Assembly (NCBI GenBank): GCA_964546955.1
Contig: CAZJLP010000015.1
Coordinates: 1 to 64,000, forward strand
Length of the DNA stretch: 64,000 nucleotides
Direction of reading: 5' to 3'
Source: CAZJLP01 sp964546955
GTDB lineage: Bacteria > Verrucomicrobiota > Verrucomicrobiia > Opitutales > Opitutaceae
The position numbers and the translations under genes were made by a program. The notes beneath the pieces are model-generated. The model was not told where the DNA came from. It saw only the letters and a program-made list of their open reading frames with translations, and made no database searches. Within the stretch, counting starts at the first letter, position 1, and each line of letters starts with the position of its first letter. Positions 23,235-32,200 of the stretch are shown here, in pieces.

Positions 23235-26039
23235 TTAACGCTTTGAGGGTTTGGCCGCGGCCTTTTCAGACTCGATCGCGGCTTGAGCCGCGGCGAGACG
23301 CGCGACGGGCACGCGATAGGGCGAGCAGCTCACATAACTTAGGCCGAGCTTGTGGCAGAACTTCACCGAGTCCGGATCGCCGCCGTGTTCGCCGCAAATA
23401 CCGAGTTTGATGTCGGGGCGGGTCTGGCGGCCCTTGGCGATCGCGATCTGCATCAACTGGCCCACGCCGGTCTGGTCGATCGAGGCAAAGGGGTTCTTCT
23501 TCATGATCTCCGCTTCCTGGTAAGGAGCGAGGAACGAACCGGAGTCATCGCGGCTCATGCCGAGCGTGGTCTGTGTGAGGTCGTTCGTGCCGAAGCTGAA
23601 GAACTCCGCGGTACGCGCGATCTCGTCGGCCGTGAGTGCGCCGCGCGGGATTTCGATCATCGTGCCGACCGAGTAGGCAATCTTGGTCTTTCTCTCGGCC
23701 TGCACAGCCTTCGCGACTTCGTGCACAAGCTCAACCTGCAGATCGAGCTCCTTCTTGAAGCCCACGAGCGGGATCATGATCTCGGGCTTGGCTTTGAATC
23801 CGCCCTTGTTCGCCTCCGCGGCCGCTTCGAACACCGCGCGGGCCTGCATGGCCGTGATTTCCGGGTACTTGATGCCCAGACGGCATCCGCGGAAACCGAG
23901 CATTGGGTTGAACTCATGCAGTTCGTGCACGCGCTGCATGATTTTTTCGACCGGAATGTTGAGCTTCCGCGCCAAGTCCATCTGCTGCTCCTTGGTGTGG
24001 GGGAGGAACTCGTGCAGCGGCGGATCGAGGAAGCGGATCGTGGCGGGAAAACCCTTCAGGGCCTTGAAGATTCCGAGGAAGTCTTCGCGCTGATACGGGA
24101 GGAGTTTGTTCAGGGCTTCCTGACGGGCTTCCAGCGTGTCCGCCAGAATCATCTCGCGCATCGCGTCGATGCGGTCGCCTTCGAAGAACATGTGTTCGGT
24201 GCGGGTCAGGCCGATGCCGACCGCGCCGAATGCGATCGCGTTCTGCGTCTGTTCGGGCGTGTCCGCGTTCGTGCGCACCTGGAGCTTCGTGGCCTGGGCG
24301 CACCACTTCATCAGCTGGGCGAAGCTCTTGAACTTCTCCGTGGCTTGCGCGGCTTTGTCGTTGTTCAGCAAGCCGGCGATGATTTCCGAAGGAGCGGTCT
24401 TGATCTGGCCCGCGTAGACGGTGCCGGCCGTTCCGTCGATGGAGAGGTAGTCCCCTTCGCCGAAGCTGTCCGAGCCGACGGTCACAGTCTGCGCGTCGTA
24501 GTCGATCTGCAGGCTGGCGGCGCCGCACACGCAGACTTTGCCCATCTGGCGCGCCACCAAGGCGGCGTGGGAGGACACACCGCCGCGGGCGGTGAGGATG
24601 CCTTCCGCCGCGATCATCCCACGGAGGTCTTCCGGCGACGTCTCGACGCGCACCAGCAGAACCTTCTCGCCCTTCTCGGCCGCCGTGACGGCGCGATTCG
24701 CATTGAAATAGATCTTGCCGGTGGCGGCTCCGGGACCGGCGGGAAGACCGGTGGCGATGACCTTGGCTTTTTTCACCTCTCCGACGTCGAAGATCGGGGC
24801 GAGGAGCTGCTCCAATTGGTCGGCGGGATTGCGCTGAATCGCCGTTTTCCAATCGATCAGCTTCTCCTTCACCATATCGATGGAGAACTTTAGCGCCGCA
24901 GCGGCGGTGCGCTTGCCGTTGCGCGTCTGCAGCATGAACAGCTTGCCTTCCTGGATCGTGAATTCGACGTCCTGTACGTCCTTGAAGTGCTTTTCTAGCG
25001 TCGCCCGCACCTTGAGCAGTTCGGCGTACGACTTGGGCATGACGTCCTTCAGCTTGAGGACAGGCTCGGGCGTGCGAACGCCGGCCACCACGTCTTCGCC
25101 CTGCGCGTTGACCAGGAACTCGCCGTAAAATTCGTTGACGCCATTGGCCGGATTGCGAGTGAACGCCACACCCGAGCCCGACTTGTCGCCCGTGTTGCCG
25201 AAGACCATCGCCTGGACGTTGACCGCGGTGCCCCACTCGGACGGAATGTTGTATTTGCGGCGATAGACAATCGCGCGGTCGTTCATCCAGGAACCGAATA
25301 CCGCACCCGCGGCGCCGCGCAGCTGATCCCAGGGATCGTTCGGAAACACTTTACCGGTGCGCTCCTTCACCAGCGCCTTGAAGCGTTTGACGAGCTCTTG
25401 CTGGTCTTCCGCCGTGAGCTTCGAATCCTCGATGTCGCCGTGATACTTCTCGTGCTTGAAGCCTTCGATCACCGTCTCAAACGGTTCGTGATCTTCGCCC
25501 TCGCGCTTTTGGACGCCCAGCACGACGTCGCCGTACATCTGGATGAAGCGGCGGTAGCAGTCCCAGGCAAAGCGGGGATTGCCGGTCGCGCGTTCGAGCG
25601 AGACCACGGTCTGATCGTTCAGGCCCAGGTTCAAAATCGTATCCATCATGCCCGGCATCGAATCGCGGGCGCCGGAACGCACCGCCACCAGCAGCGGAAA
25701 GCCCGCTGCGTCCCCGAACTTGTAGCCCATGATGCGCTCCATGTTCGCGACGCCCGCTTCCATCTGCGCCTGCAGCGAGGCCGGGTAGGTGCGCTTGTTG
25801 GCGTAGTAATAGGTGCAGACCTCGGTCGTGATCGTGAAGCCCGGAGGAACGGGGAGTCCGATGCGGGTCATCTCGGCGAGATTTGCGCCCTTCCCACCGA
25901 GCAGGGGTTTCATCGAGCCATCGCCATCGGCTTTTCCGGCGCCCCACGTATAGACGTATTTTGGGCCCTTGACGGCGGAGGATTTCTTGGCGGAAGGCTT
26001 GGCCTTCGCGGCGGGTTTCTTACTGGTTTTGACGGCCAT
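23235..26039 (-). CDS. ppdK: Pyruvate, phosphate dikinase
   Basis: The 934-residue enzyme interconverts pyruvate, ATP and Pi with PEP, AMP and PPi. Domain order is normal: an ATP-grasp domain (about 30-390, with GGKGANLAEMTRIGLPVPPG at its start), the swivelling phosphohistidine domain with GGVSSHAALVARQMGKVCVC (catalytic His near 490), and the C-terminal PEP/pyruvate barrel (about 560-925, with FGTNDLTQTTLGMSRDD and LGICGEHGGDP). A Lys/Ala-rich N-terminal extension of about 25 residues precedes the domain. It probably gives reversible glycolysis together with korAB upstream of the TCA cycle. A strong terminator follows. Confidence 0.96.
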   Translation of the reverse strand: MAVKTSKKPAAKAKPSAKKSSAVKGPKYVYTWGAGKADGDGSMKPLLGGKGANLAEMTRIGLPVPPGFTITTEVCTYYYANKRTYPASLQAQMEAGVANMERIMGYKFGDAAGFPLLVAVRSGARDSMPGMMDTILNLGLNDQTVVSLERATGNPRFAWDCYRRFIQMYGDVVLGVQKREGEDHEPFETVIEGFKHEKYHGDIEDSKLTAEDQQELVKRFKALVKERTGKVFPNDPWDQLRGAAGAVFGSWMNDRAIVYRRKYNIPSEWGTAVNVQAMVFGNTGDKSGSGVAFTRNPANGVNEFYGEFLVNAQGEDVVAGVRTPEPVLKLKDVMPKSYAELLKVRATLEKHFKDVQDVEFTIQEGKLFMLQTRNGKRTAAAALKFSIDMVKEKLIDWKTAIQRNPADQLEQLLAPIFDVGEVKKAKVIATGLPAGPGAATGKIYFNANRAVTAAEKGEKVLLVRVETSPEDLRGMIAAEGILTARGGVSSHAALVARQMGKVCVCGAASLQIDYDAQTVTVGSDSFGEGDYLSIDGTAGTVYAGQIKTAPSEIIAGLLNNDKAAQATEKFKSFAQLMKWCAQATKLQVRTNADTPEQTQNAIAFGAVGIGLTRTEHMFFEGDRIDAMREMILADTLEARQEALNKLLPYQREDFLGIFKALKGFPATIRFLDPPLHEFLPHTKEQQMDLARKLNIPVEKIMQRVHELHEFNPMLGFRGCRLGIKYPEITAMQARAVFEAAAEANKGGFKAKPEIMIPLVGFKKELDLQVELVHEVAKAVQAERKTKIAYSVGTMIEIPRGALTADEIARTAEFFSFGTNDLTQTTLGMSRDDSGSFLAPYQEAEIMKKNPFASIDQTGVGQLMQIAIAKGRQTRPDIKLGICGEHGGDPDSVKFCHKLGLSYVSCSPYRVPVARLAAAQAAIESEKAAAKPSKR

Positions 26040-26392
26040 GTTCGGAGTGATGAGTTCGGTTGAAAAACGGATCGTGGGCTGCAGATGAAAGGAGAAGCCA
26101 ATAGGGCGGCCTCCCTAGCTGTCAACGGCAGAGGGAGCGGGGTAGGGGGTCAAAATCGTTCTCGTTCTCTTACTCCTACTCGTTCTCCATCCCAACGAGA
26201 ACGCGAAGGCAGGACCTGCCCGAGCCTGAAGCCTGCGATTTCGGGAGCGAGAACGAGTAGGGGGAAGAGAACGAGAACGATTTCAGGTTTAAAGCCCTAC
26301 GTTGGGGCCCGATCGGCCACTCCCCCGCATCTGGGCACACATCGCGCTTTTGTTTTCGCCAAAACACTCCACCATCCCCCGGCTGACGACCC
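26040..26392. other. Intergenic region holding a MITE-like element
   Basis: This 353-bp space lies between the divergent ppdK and tatC genes. Its centre is a 131-bp inverted-repeat element (26153-26283). The remaining sequence must carry both promoters, but no confident -35/-10 pair was seen. Open frames inside it have no family features. Confidence 0.6.
26153..26283. mobile_element. 131-bp element with 35-bp terminal inverted repeats (hexamer type)
   Basis: The left arm (26153-26187) and the right arm (26249-26283) are inverse copies matching at 33 of 35 positions. They are built from TCGTTCTC/GAGAACGA and CTACTC units and end AAATCG/CGATTT. The 61-bp centre contains the palindrome GGCAGGACCTGCC (26208-26220). 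The architecture (short, non-coding, near-perfect TIRs) is that of a MITE or REP-type element. No clear target-site duplication is visible (possible 2-bp CA on each side). A relative lies at 11309-11395. Confidence 0.65.
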
Positions 26393-27205
26393 GTGAGCTA
26401 TCCAGACGCACCCTATAACGAAGATCCCCCCGAGGAACGGATCGATCCGAGCGAGAAGCCGATGGGCTTTTTCGATCACCTGGACGAGCTGCGGGGTACC
26501 TTGATGAAGTGCGCGGTGGTTTATGTCGTTTTCGCGATCGCGATCGGTATCTACGTCAAGCGCTTCAACGACACCCTCATGTGGCCGTACTATTTCGTTC
26601 AGAAATGGTACCCCCTGCTGCAGCTCGAAAAACTGCAGGCGACGGAGGTGACGGAAGGACTTTCCGTGATGATGCAGCTTTGTCTGCTGGGTGCTTTGGG
26701 GCCAGCGGCGCCTTTCATCCTGTTCTTTCTGGGGCAGTTTGTGGCTCCCGCACTCACCAAAAAGGAGAAACGACTCGTTCTTCCCGCTTGTTTCGCCGCC
26801 TTCGTTCTCTTCGTGGGCGGGGCGGTATTTAGCTACTTTGTCCTGGTTCCGAGCACGCTCGTTTTTTCGATCGAACTCAATGATCTGTTCGGCTGGGACA
26901 CTCGGTGGAAGCCAGGTAGCTATTACTCTCTCTTGAGCTGGCTCGTGATCGGCGTGGGTTGCGCCTTCGAGTTTCCGCTGGTCATCGTTATCCTCGTGTG
27001 GCTCGGATTGCTGGAGGTTCCCACCTTGCGCAAATACCGTCGCCATGCCGTGGTGGTGATTATCGTGATCGCGGCCGCTATCACCCCTACGACGGATCCT
27101 TTCTCGCTGAGTCTGTTCGCAGCTCCCTTGTATGTTCTCTACGAGATAGCGATTCTCGTCAGCTCGAGAATCGTCAAACGCAAGGGGCTGCTACCCTCCT
27201 CCTAG
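26393..27205 (+). CDS. tatC: Sec-independent (twin-arginine) translocase subunit TatC
   Basis: The 270-residue protein has six membrane segments and the TatC N-terminal signature (KPMGFFDHLDELRGTLMKC), where the Glu in HLDELR helps recognise the twin-arginine signal. Other family blocks are PAAPFILFFLGQFVAPALTK, the first periplasmic region, and the last cytoplasmic loop with ITPTTDPFSLSLFAAPLYVL. It starts with GTG at 26393 and has an acidic, proline-rich N-terminal tail of about 22 residues. TatA/TatB genes are not adjacent, so they must be elsewhere. Confidence 0.93.
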   Translation: MSYPDAPYNEDPPEERIDPSEKPMGFFDHLDELRGTLMKCAVVYVVFAIAIGIYVKRFNDTLMWPYYFVQKWYPLLQLEKLQATEVTEGLSVMMQLCLLGALGPAAPFILFFLGQFVAPALTKKEKRLVLPACFAAFVLFVGGAVFSYFVLVPSTLVFSIELNDLFGWDTRWKPGSYYSLLSWLVIGVGCAFEFPLVIVILVWLGLLEVPTLRKYRRHAVVVIIVIAAAITPTTDPFSLSLFAAPLYVLYEIAILVSSRIVKRKGLLPSS

Positions 27206-27222
27206 CCGCGCCGCTGGGGCCA

Positions 27223-27660
27223 TTATTTGTCTTTGCGCAGATCGCGCAAGACGCCTGGATGGGCGGCCAAGTATCGGGTGAGCGCTTCGATGGCCTGGAA
27301 CGTTTCGGGGCTCACATGGTGCTCCATGCCTTCTACGTCGTGTGCAATGACGGCTTCGTCCAATCCCAGCTGGCGGAGGAAATCAGTAAGCAATTGATGG
27401 CGATGGGCGATTCGCTGGGCCACTTCTTCGCCGGCCCCGGTCAGCACCATCCCGCGATATTTCTCGTATTTTACGAGGCCCTCAGCGTCGAGCCGCTGAA
27501 TCATACTTGTTACGCTCGCCTGGGAGATTTTCAGCTCCGCTGCGATGTCGACGACCCGCGCATAGCCCTTGGTCTTAATCAGATCCCTGATTCGCTCGAG
27601 GTAATCTTCCACCGCCGCACTGGTGCGTGGTGGGGTAGGTGCGGATGAATCGTCGGCCAC
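27223..27660 (-). CDS. mntR: MntR-type (DtxR family) metal-dependent regulator
   Basis: The 145-residue protein has a DtxR-family winged HTH at about 18-78 (VEDYLERIRDLIKTKGYARV, ISQASVTSMIQRLDAEGLV) and a dimerisation/metal-binding domain with HRHQLLTDFL, DEAVIAHDVEGMEHHVS. The HDVEGMEHHVS block supplies the His/Glu metal ligands of MntR. No SH3-like domain is present, as expected for MntR as opposed to DtxR/IdeR. It should repress manganese uptake when Mn(II) is plentiful, but no mntH or mntABC is in the window. It converges with tatC, starts with GTG, and ends 17 bp from the tatC stop. Confidence 0.85.
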   Translation of the reverse strand: MADDSSAPTPPRTSAAVEDYLERIRDLIKTKGYARVVDIAAELKISQASVTSMIQRLDAEGLVKYEKYRGMVLTGAGEEVAQRIAHRHQLLTDFLRQLGLDEAVIAHDVEGMEHHVSPETFQAIEALTRYLAAHPGVLRDLRKDK

Positions 27661-27737
27661 GTTGAAAAACCTGTCCGACGCAGGCCAAATGTCCAGAACG
27701 CCCGCGACCCGCGCTCAATCCGCGATCGGTTCCCGCC

Positions 27738-27980
27738 TCAGACTTTGCGTTTTGCGGCGCGTTGCGCCTTGAACACGACCCGGAACATCTGAATGCACAG
27801 CCAGAACACACCGGTCATGCAAGAGCTGCCCGCGGCAGCCCAGATCGCAATGTCAGTCTTGTCGTTCGAAGGGACGTGAACGCGCAACACCCAGAACATG
27901 AAAATGAAAAATGCGACCACAAGGATGAGGTCGACGACGAGGCTGGCGGGCGTGACAAGCTTTTGATCTGGCTGAGCCAT
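27738..27980 (-). CDS. Small two-helix membrane protein, unknown function
   Basis: The 80-residue protein has two hydrophobic helices (about 12-33, VVDLILVVAFFIFMFWVL, and about 44-68, with TGVFWLCIQMFRVV), joined by a short polar loop containing NDKTD. The C terminus is basic (KAQRAAKRKV), which places both termini in the cytoplasm. It ends 77 bp before the mntR start on the same strand. No known family was recognised. A coding call is supported by its clean start and membrane topology. Confidence 0.65.
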   Translation of the reverse strand: MAQPDQKLVTPASLVVDLILVVAFFIFMFWVLRVHVPSNDKTDIAIWAAAGSSCMTGVFWLCIQMFRVVFKAQRAAKRKV

Positions 27981-28085
27981 AAAGAAAAAATCAGACGCAC
28001 TCGCGGCGCGCTGTCCACGGAAATTTGGGCCTGCGGGAGGGAATTAGGGGTCCTGAACCCGGATAGTTGCTAGGGGAATCAGCGC

Positions 28086-28943
28086 CTACGCCTCCTTCTG
28101 CTTCCGGAGTTCATACGCCTTAGCGACCGAGAGGAATTCGTAGAAGCCGTGTAGTTTCGCGAAATAAAATCCCTCGCGGCCATCGAGGATACCTCCTTGG
28201 ACGAGATAGACATACAAAAACCTTAGGAGAGGCCGACAGGGCATTTTTCGGGCCAGCTGTTTGAGTTTGCGGCGCGATTTGACCGTTCCCGACTGAAGAT
28301 GCGCCGCCGCGTGCGCCGTGTCCTGCACCTCCAGCGCCGCTTCCCAATTTGAGTAACGGTTGTGTTTTTCCACGAAGACATCGACGGACGGGAAGGCGTA
28401 GTGGTCCATCTCGCTTTTCAGGTACCCCGATTCGCCCTGCACGACGATGTGTTCGTGCACTTCGTTGTCCCCGCTGCCCGTTGCGCCGACGACGAGACGC
28501 TCGTAACGACCCAGGCGATGCTTGAAGAGACGGAGATTCCAGTTGGGGTAGTAAGCGTGCTTTAGCCACTTGCCCATGAACATGAAGCGTCGATTGATCC
28601 AATAGCCGGTCTTGCCGGCGCCGTCCCTGGCGATGATCTCGGCAAATTCGGCCTCGGTTTCCGCCGGCAGGACCTCATCCGCATCGAGAATGAAAACCCA
28701 CTCGTTGCGAAAAGGCAGATTATCGAGCGCCCAGTTTTTTTTCTTTGGCCAGATGCCGTTGAATTCGAATTGGACGACTTGAGCCCCTGTTTTCTCGGCA
28801 ATCGCCTGAGAACCGTCGGTGCTGCGCGAGTCCACCACGAAGACCTCGTCGGCCCACGCCACGGAAGCCAGGCAGCGAGGAAGGTTGCCCGCTTCATTTT
28901 TGATCGGGATCAGAATAGAAACGGGTACTTTGGTGCTTTTCAC
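28086..28943 (-). CDS. Glycosyltransferase family 2, WaaE/KdtX-like (LPS core)
   Basis: The product is 285 residues from the GTG at 28943. A TTG 15 codons upstream is less likely. It is a GT-A fold enzyme of the WaaE group, which adds glucose to inner-core LPS. Seen: VSILIPIKNEAGNLPRCLAS, WADEVFVVDSRSTDGS, the WPKKKNWALDNLPF segment and the DADEVL metal motif, then MGKWLKHAYYPNWNLRLF. It is not joined to the polysaccharide locus, which begins at 35355, and sits alone between the small membrane protein gene and the large surface protein gene. Confidence 0.85.
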   Translation of the reverse strand: MKSTKVPVSILIPIKNEAGNLPRCLASVAWADEVFVVDSRSTDGSQAIAEKTGAQVVQFEFNGIWPKKKNWALDNLPFRNEWVFILDADEVLPAETEAEFAEIIARDGAGKTGYWINRRFMFMGKWLKHAYYPNWNLRLFKHRLGRYERLVVGATGSGDNEVHEHIVVQGESGYLKSEMDHYAFPSVDVFVEKHNRYSNWEAALEVQDTAHAAAHLQSGTVKSRRKLKQLARKMPCRPLLRFLYVYLVQGGILDGREGFYFAKLHGFYEFLSVAKAYELRKQKEA

Positions 28944-29299
28944 GCGAATCGCCCATGAACGAGGCGGGGGTCCTCGATGGCGAACCAAAAAATCTGCGAA
29001 GCAAGCGAACCACCGAGCGTTTCAGCGGTCGGGCGAGCCGCCGGTTGTAATTTTGTGGTGCGCACTGCATCGGTATGCTTGTTCATCTTACGCTATGTGT
29101 GCCTCCAAAACCAAAATCCGCAAGCCGCTATGATCCAGCCGCTTTTACGCGTTTCTTACCCCTGCCGTCAAAAATTTATCACACGAAATTTGTTTGCATT
29201 AATTCGCTGTAAAATCCGGATGAATGACGGCCGTCGGGTTGGTCGTCGGTTGACCCTCCTTACAGCTGATCGCTTTTTGGACCGACACCTTTAGCCAAG
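28944..29299. other. Intergenic region upstream of the giant surface protein gene
   Basis: This 356-bp divergent promoter region has an AT-rich patch at about 29165-29220. TTTGTT and TAAAAT at a 15-bp spacing give a weak promoter-like pair there. No RNA gene or repeat was recognised. Confidence 0.35.
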
Positions 29300-32200
29300 A
29301 TGCGTCACTCTTTTCTCGGGCAGTCCCCGATCCGTTTTGCCCTTTGCACCGTCTCTCTCGCCGCCGCGTTTGCGGGACCTGTGCTGCGCGCGGACTTCAA
29401 AGACGACATCGATTTTACCAAGCTACGCAACGAATACGGTGCGGCTTTGCCGACCGGAGCCGGAGTTCGCGTGGCAATGGCCGAATACGTTCGCGATGGC
29501 TCCTGGGCGCCGGACAACAGCGGTGAGCTGGCCACCAAGACGATCGACTTTCGGACCGCCTTCTTCGGAGGCGTGTCCGGCCATGCGAACAATGTCGCCG
29601 CCTACTTGCTCGGTTCTTCCACGAGCATCACGCCGGGCGTCGCCAGCCTCGCGACGTTCGAGGCCACGAATTTCACCGGACGCGGTGCGCTCAACGGTGG
29701 GCGCAGTCTGGCACCCGTCGTCAGCGACTGGGACATCGAAAACCATAGCTGGGGCGGCAACGATGCGATTTGGAGCCTGAATATTTTGGACAAGAGCGAC
29801 TACCGCATCGTCCGCGACAACGTCATCTCGCTCGCCGGCGTGGACAACTATGCCAGCTCGACCATGTCGATGATGATGGCGAACTCCTACAACGGTATCG
29901 CCGTCGGCTCTTCGAGCGGCGATCACGCGCGCGGCACGTCGCTGCAAGTCACCGGCCGCATGAAACCGGACTTGGTCGGCACGAACAATTTCACGAGCTA
30001 CGCCACCCCCATTGTCGCTTCCTGCGCGACGTTGCTCGTGGCGGAGATCAATCGCACGCCTTCGCTGGCTGACGCTCGCAGTTCGCTGGCGATCAAAGCG
30101 CTGTTGATGGCGGGGGCGACCAAGGAGGAGTTTGCGGGGTGGACTCACGGTCCTACGCGCCCTCTCGACCTCGTTTACGGCGCAGGCGAGGTGAACATTT
30201 ACAATAGCTATAAGATGCTGATCGCCGGCTCCCAGGCTCCCGGCGGAGTCGTGGCCGGCAGCGGATGGAATACAAACACGAGTTCCACGTCGTCCCGGCG
30301 GCTATACTTTTTCAGCGTGCCGACGGGCCAGGCAGTGAAGTTTTCGGCCGTGCTCGCTTGGCACCGCCAGCTCTCCCCCGATGCGATCTGGTTGAATCTT
30401 ACCGAGAGTCTCTCGAACCTCGACCTCGTCCTCTGGCGGACCGACGGCGGCCTCAATGTCACCTCGAAGGTGAGCGAGAGCATCAGCTCGATCGATAACG
30501 TCGAACACATTTACGAGACCGCGCTTTCGAGCGGAAGCTACGCGCTCGAGGTGGTTTCAGCGGTGAACGGAGAAGTTTATGGCCTTGCTTGGCGCGGCGA
30601 CCTGTCGGCAGCGCCCACGCCGGTCGCGCCTTCCTTCACGACCCAGCCGTCGTCCTTTACCGTGACCGCTGGCAGTTCAGTCACCTTTACCGCCGCTGCG
30701 TCCGGCACACCGAGTCCGACCTATCAGTGGCGCCGCAACGGCTTGAATTTGAGCGGTGCGACGTCGGCATCTTACACGATCGCAAACGCGACCGCGGGCG
30801 AGGCGGGCACCTATTCCGTGGTGGCCACAAACTCGGCCGGGTCCGCGACCAGTTCCGACGCAATCCTGACGGTCAATGCGGCGTCAGTGCCTCCCTCCTT
30901 TACCTCTCAACCAAGCGGTCAGACCGTGAACGAGGGCAGCTCCGTGACTTTTACCGCCGCCGCTTCAGGCTCTCCCGCGCCGACATATCAATGGCGTCGC
31001 AACGGCTCGGATATTTCCGGTGCAACCAGTTCTTCGCTCACCTTGTCCTCGGTCTCGGCCGCGGATGCGGGTACTTATACGGTTGTCGCTGCTAATGCGG
31101 GTGGGAGTCTCTCGAGCAATGCAGCGGTGCTGACCGTGAACAGCGTCAGCGTTGGGGTTGCGCCCACATTCGTGAGCCAGCCGCTCGGCGTGCAGGCCGC
31201 GTTGGTCGGATCCTCCGTCAACATCACGGCGGTCGCTTCTGGATCCCCGTCGCCTTCCTACCAGTGGCGGCGCGATGGAGTGAATATCCCCGGAGCCACG
31301 AATTCCACGCTCACTCTTCCTTCTGTCGTCCTCACGGATTCCGCCACCTACAGTGTGGTTGCGAGTAATGCCACCGGCTCCGCCACGAGCAACTCGTCCG
31401 TCCTGATGGTCAGCACGTCCAATCTCGAACCTTCCTTTTCGACGCATCCCTCGGGCCAGACCGTCAACGTCGGCGCAACCGTCACTTTCGTTTCCGAGGC
31501 GCATGGTATTCCGAAGCCCACGTACCAATGGATGCGGAATGGGGTGGCGATTGCCGGCGCAACGAGTGCCACGCTTACGGTGTCGTCGGTCACGCTGGCC
31601 GAAGCCGGCACCTACACGGTCGTCGCGACGAATGTCGTCGCCGTGGTGACCAGCAATCCCGCCGTTCTCAATCTCATCGGCGTGACGATGCCGCCGAGCA
31701 TTTCGTCCCCGCCGGCACCCGTTTCAGCCATGGTCGGCGACAATGTCGTTTTCTCCGTCACGGCGAGCGGCAGTCCTTTGCCCGCGTATCAGTGGCGCAG
31801 GAACGGCGTGAATATTTCCGGCGCGACGAGTTCGACCTATCCGATTCCGAACGTGCAGTTGTCCAACGCCGGCACGTACACGGTGGTGGTTTCAAACATC
31901 GTCGGCACGGTCTCGAGCAACGATACGGTGCTCTTGGTCAACGTGGCGCCGACGGCTCCCTGGTTTACGGCTCATCCCACCTCCCAGACGGCCGGCACGG
32001 GCGGTTCAGTCACCTTCACCGGCGCCACCATCGGCAGTCCGGCACCCGCGTATCAATGGCGCAAGAACGGCGTCGCGATCGCGGGCGCGACCGGCACCTC
32101 GCTCACCCTTTCCAACCTAAGCACGGCGGACGAAGGTTCCTACACCTTGTTTGCCAGCAACGTCGCCGGTTCAGCCTCGAGCCTCGCGGCGACTCTGACC

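Noticed and set aside
23352..24893. 513-codon plus-strand open frame opposite ppdK
   Set aside because: It lies wholly within the conserved PPDK gene on the other strand, with no family features and skewed Arg/Gly/Val/Leu/His composition.
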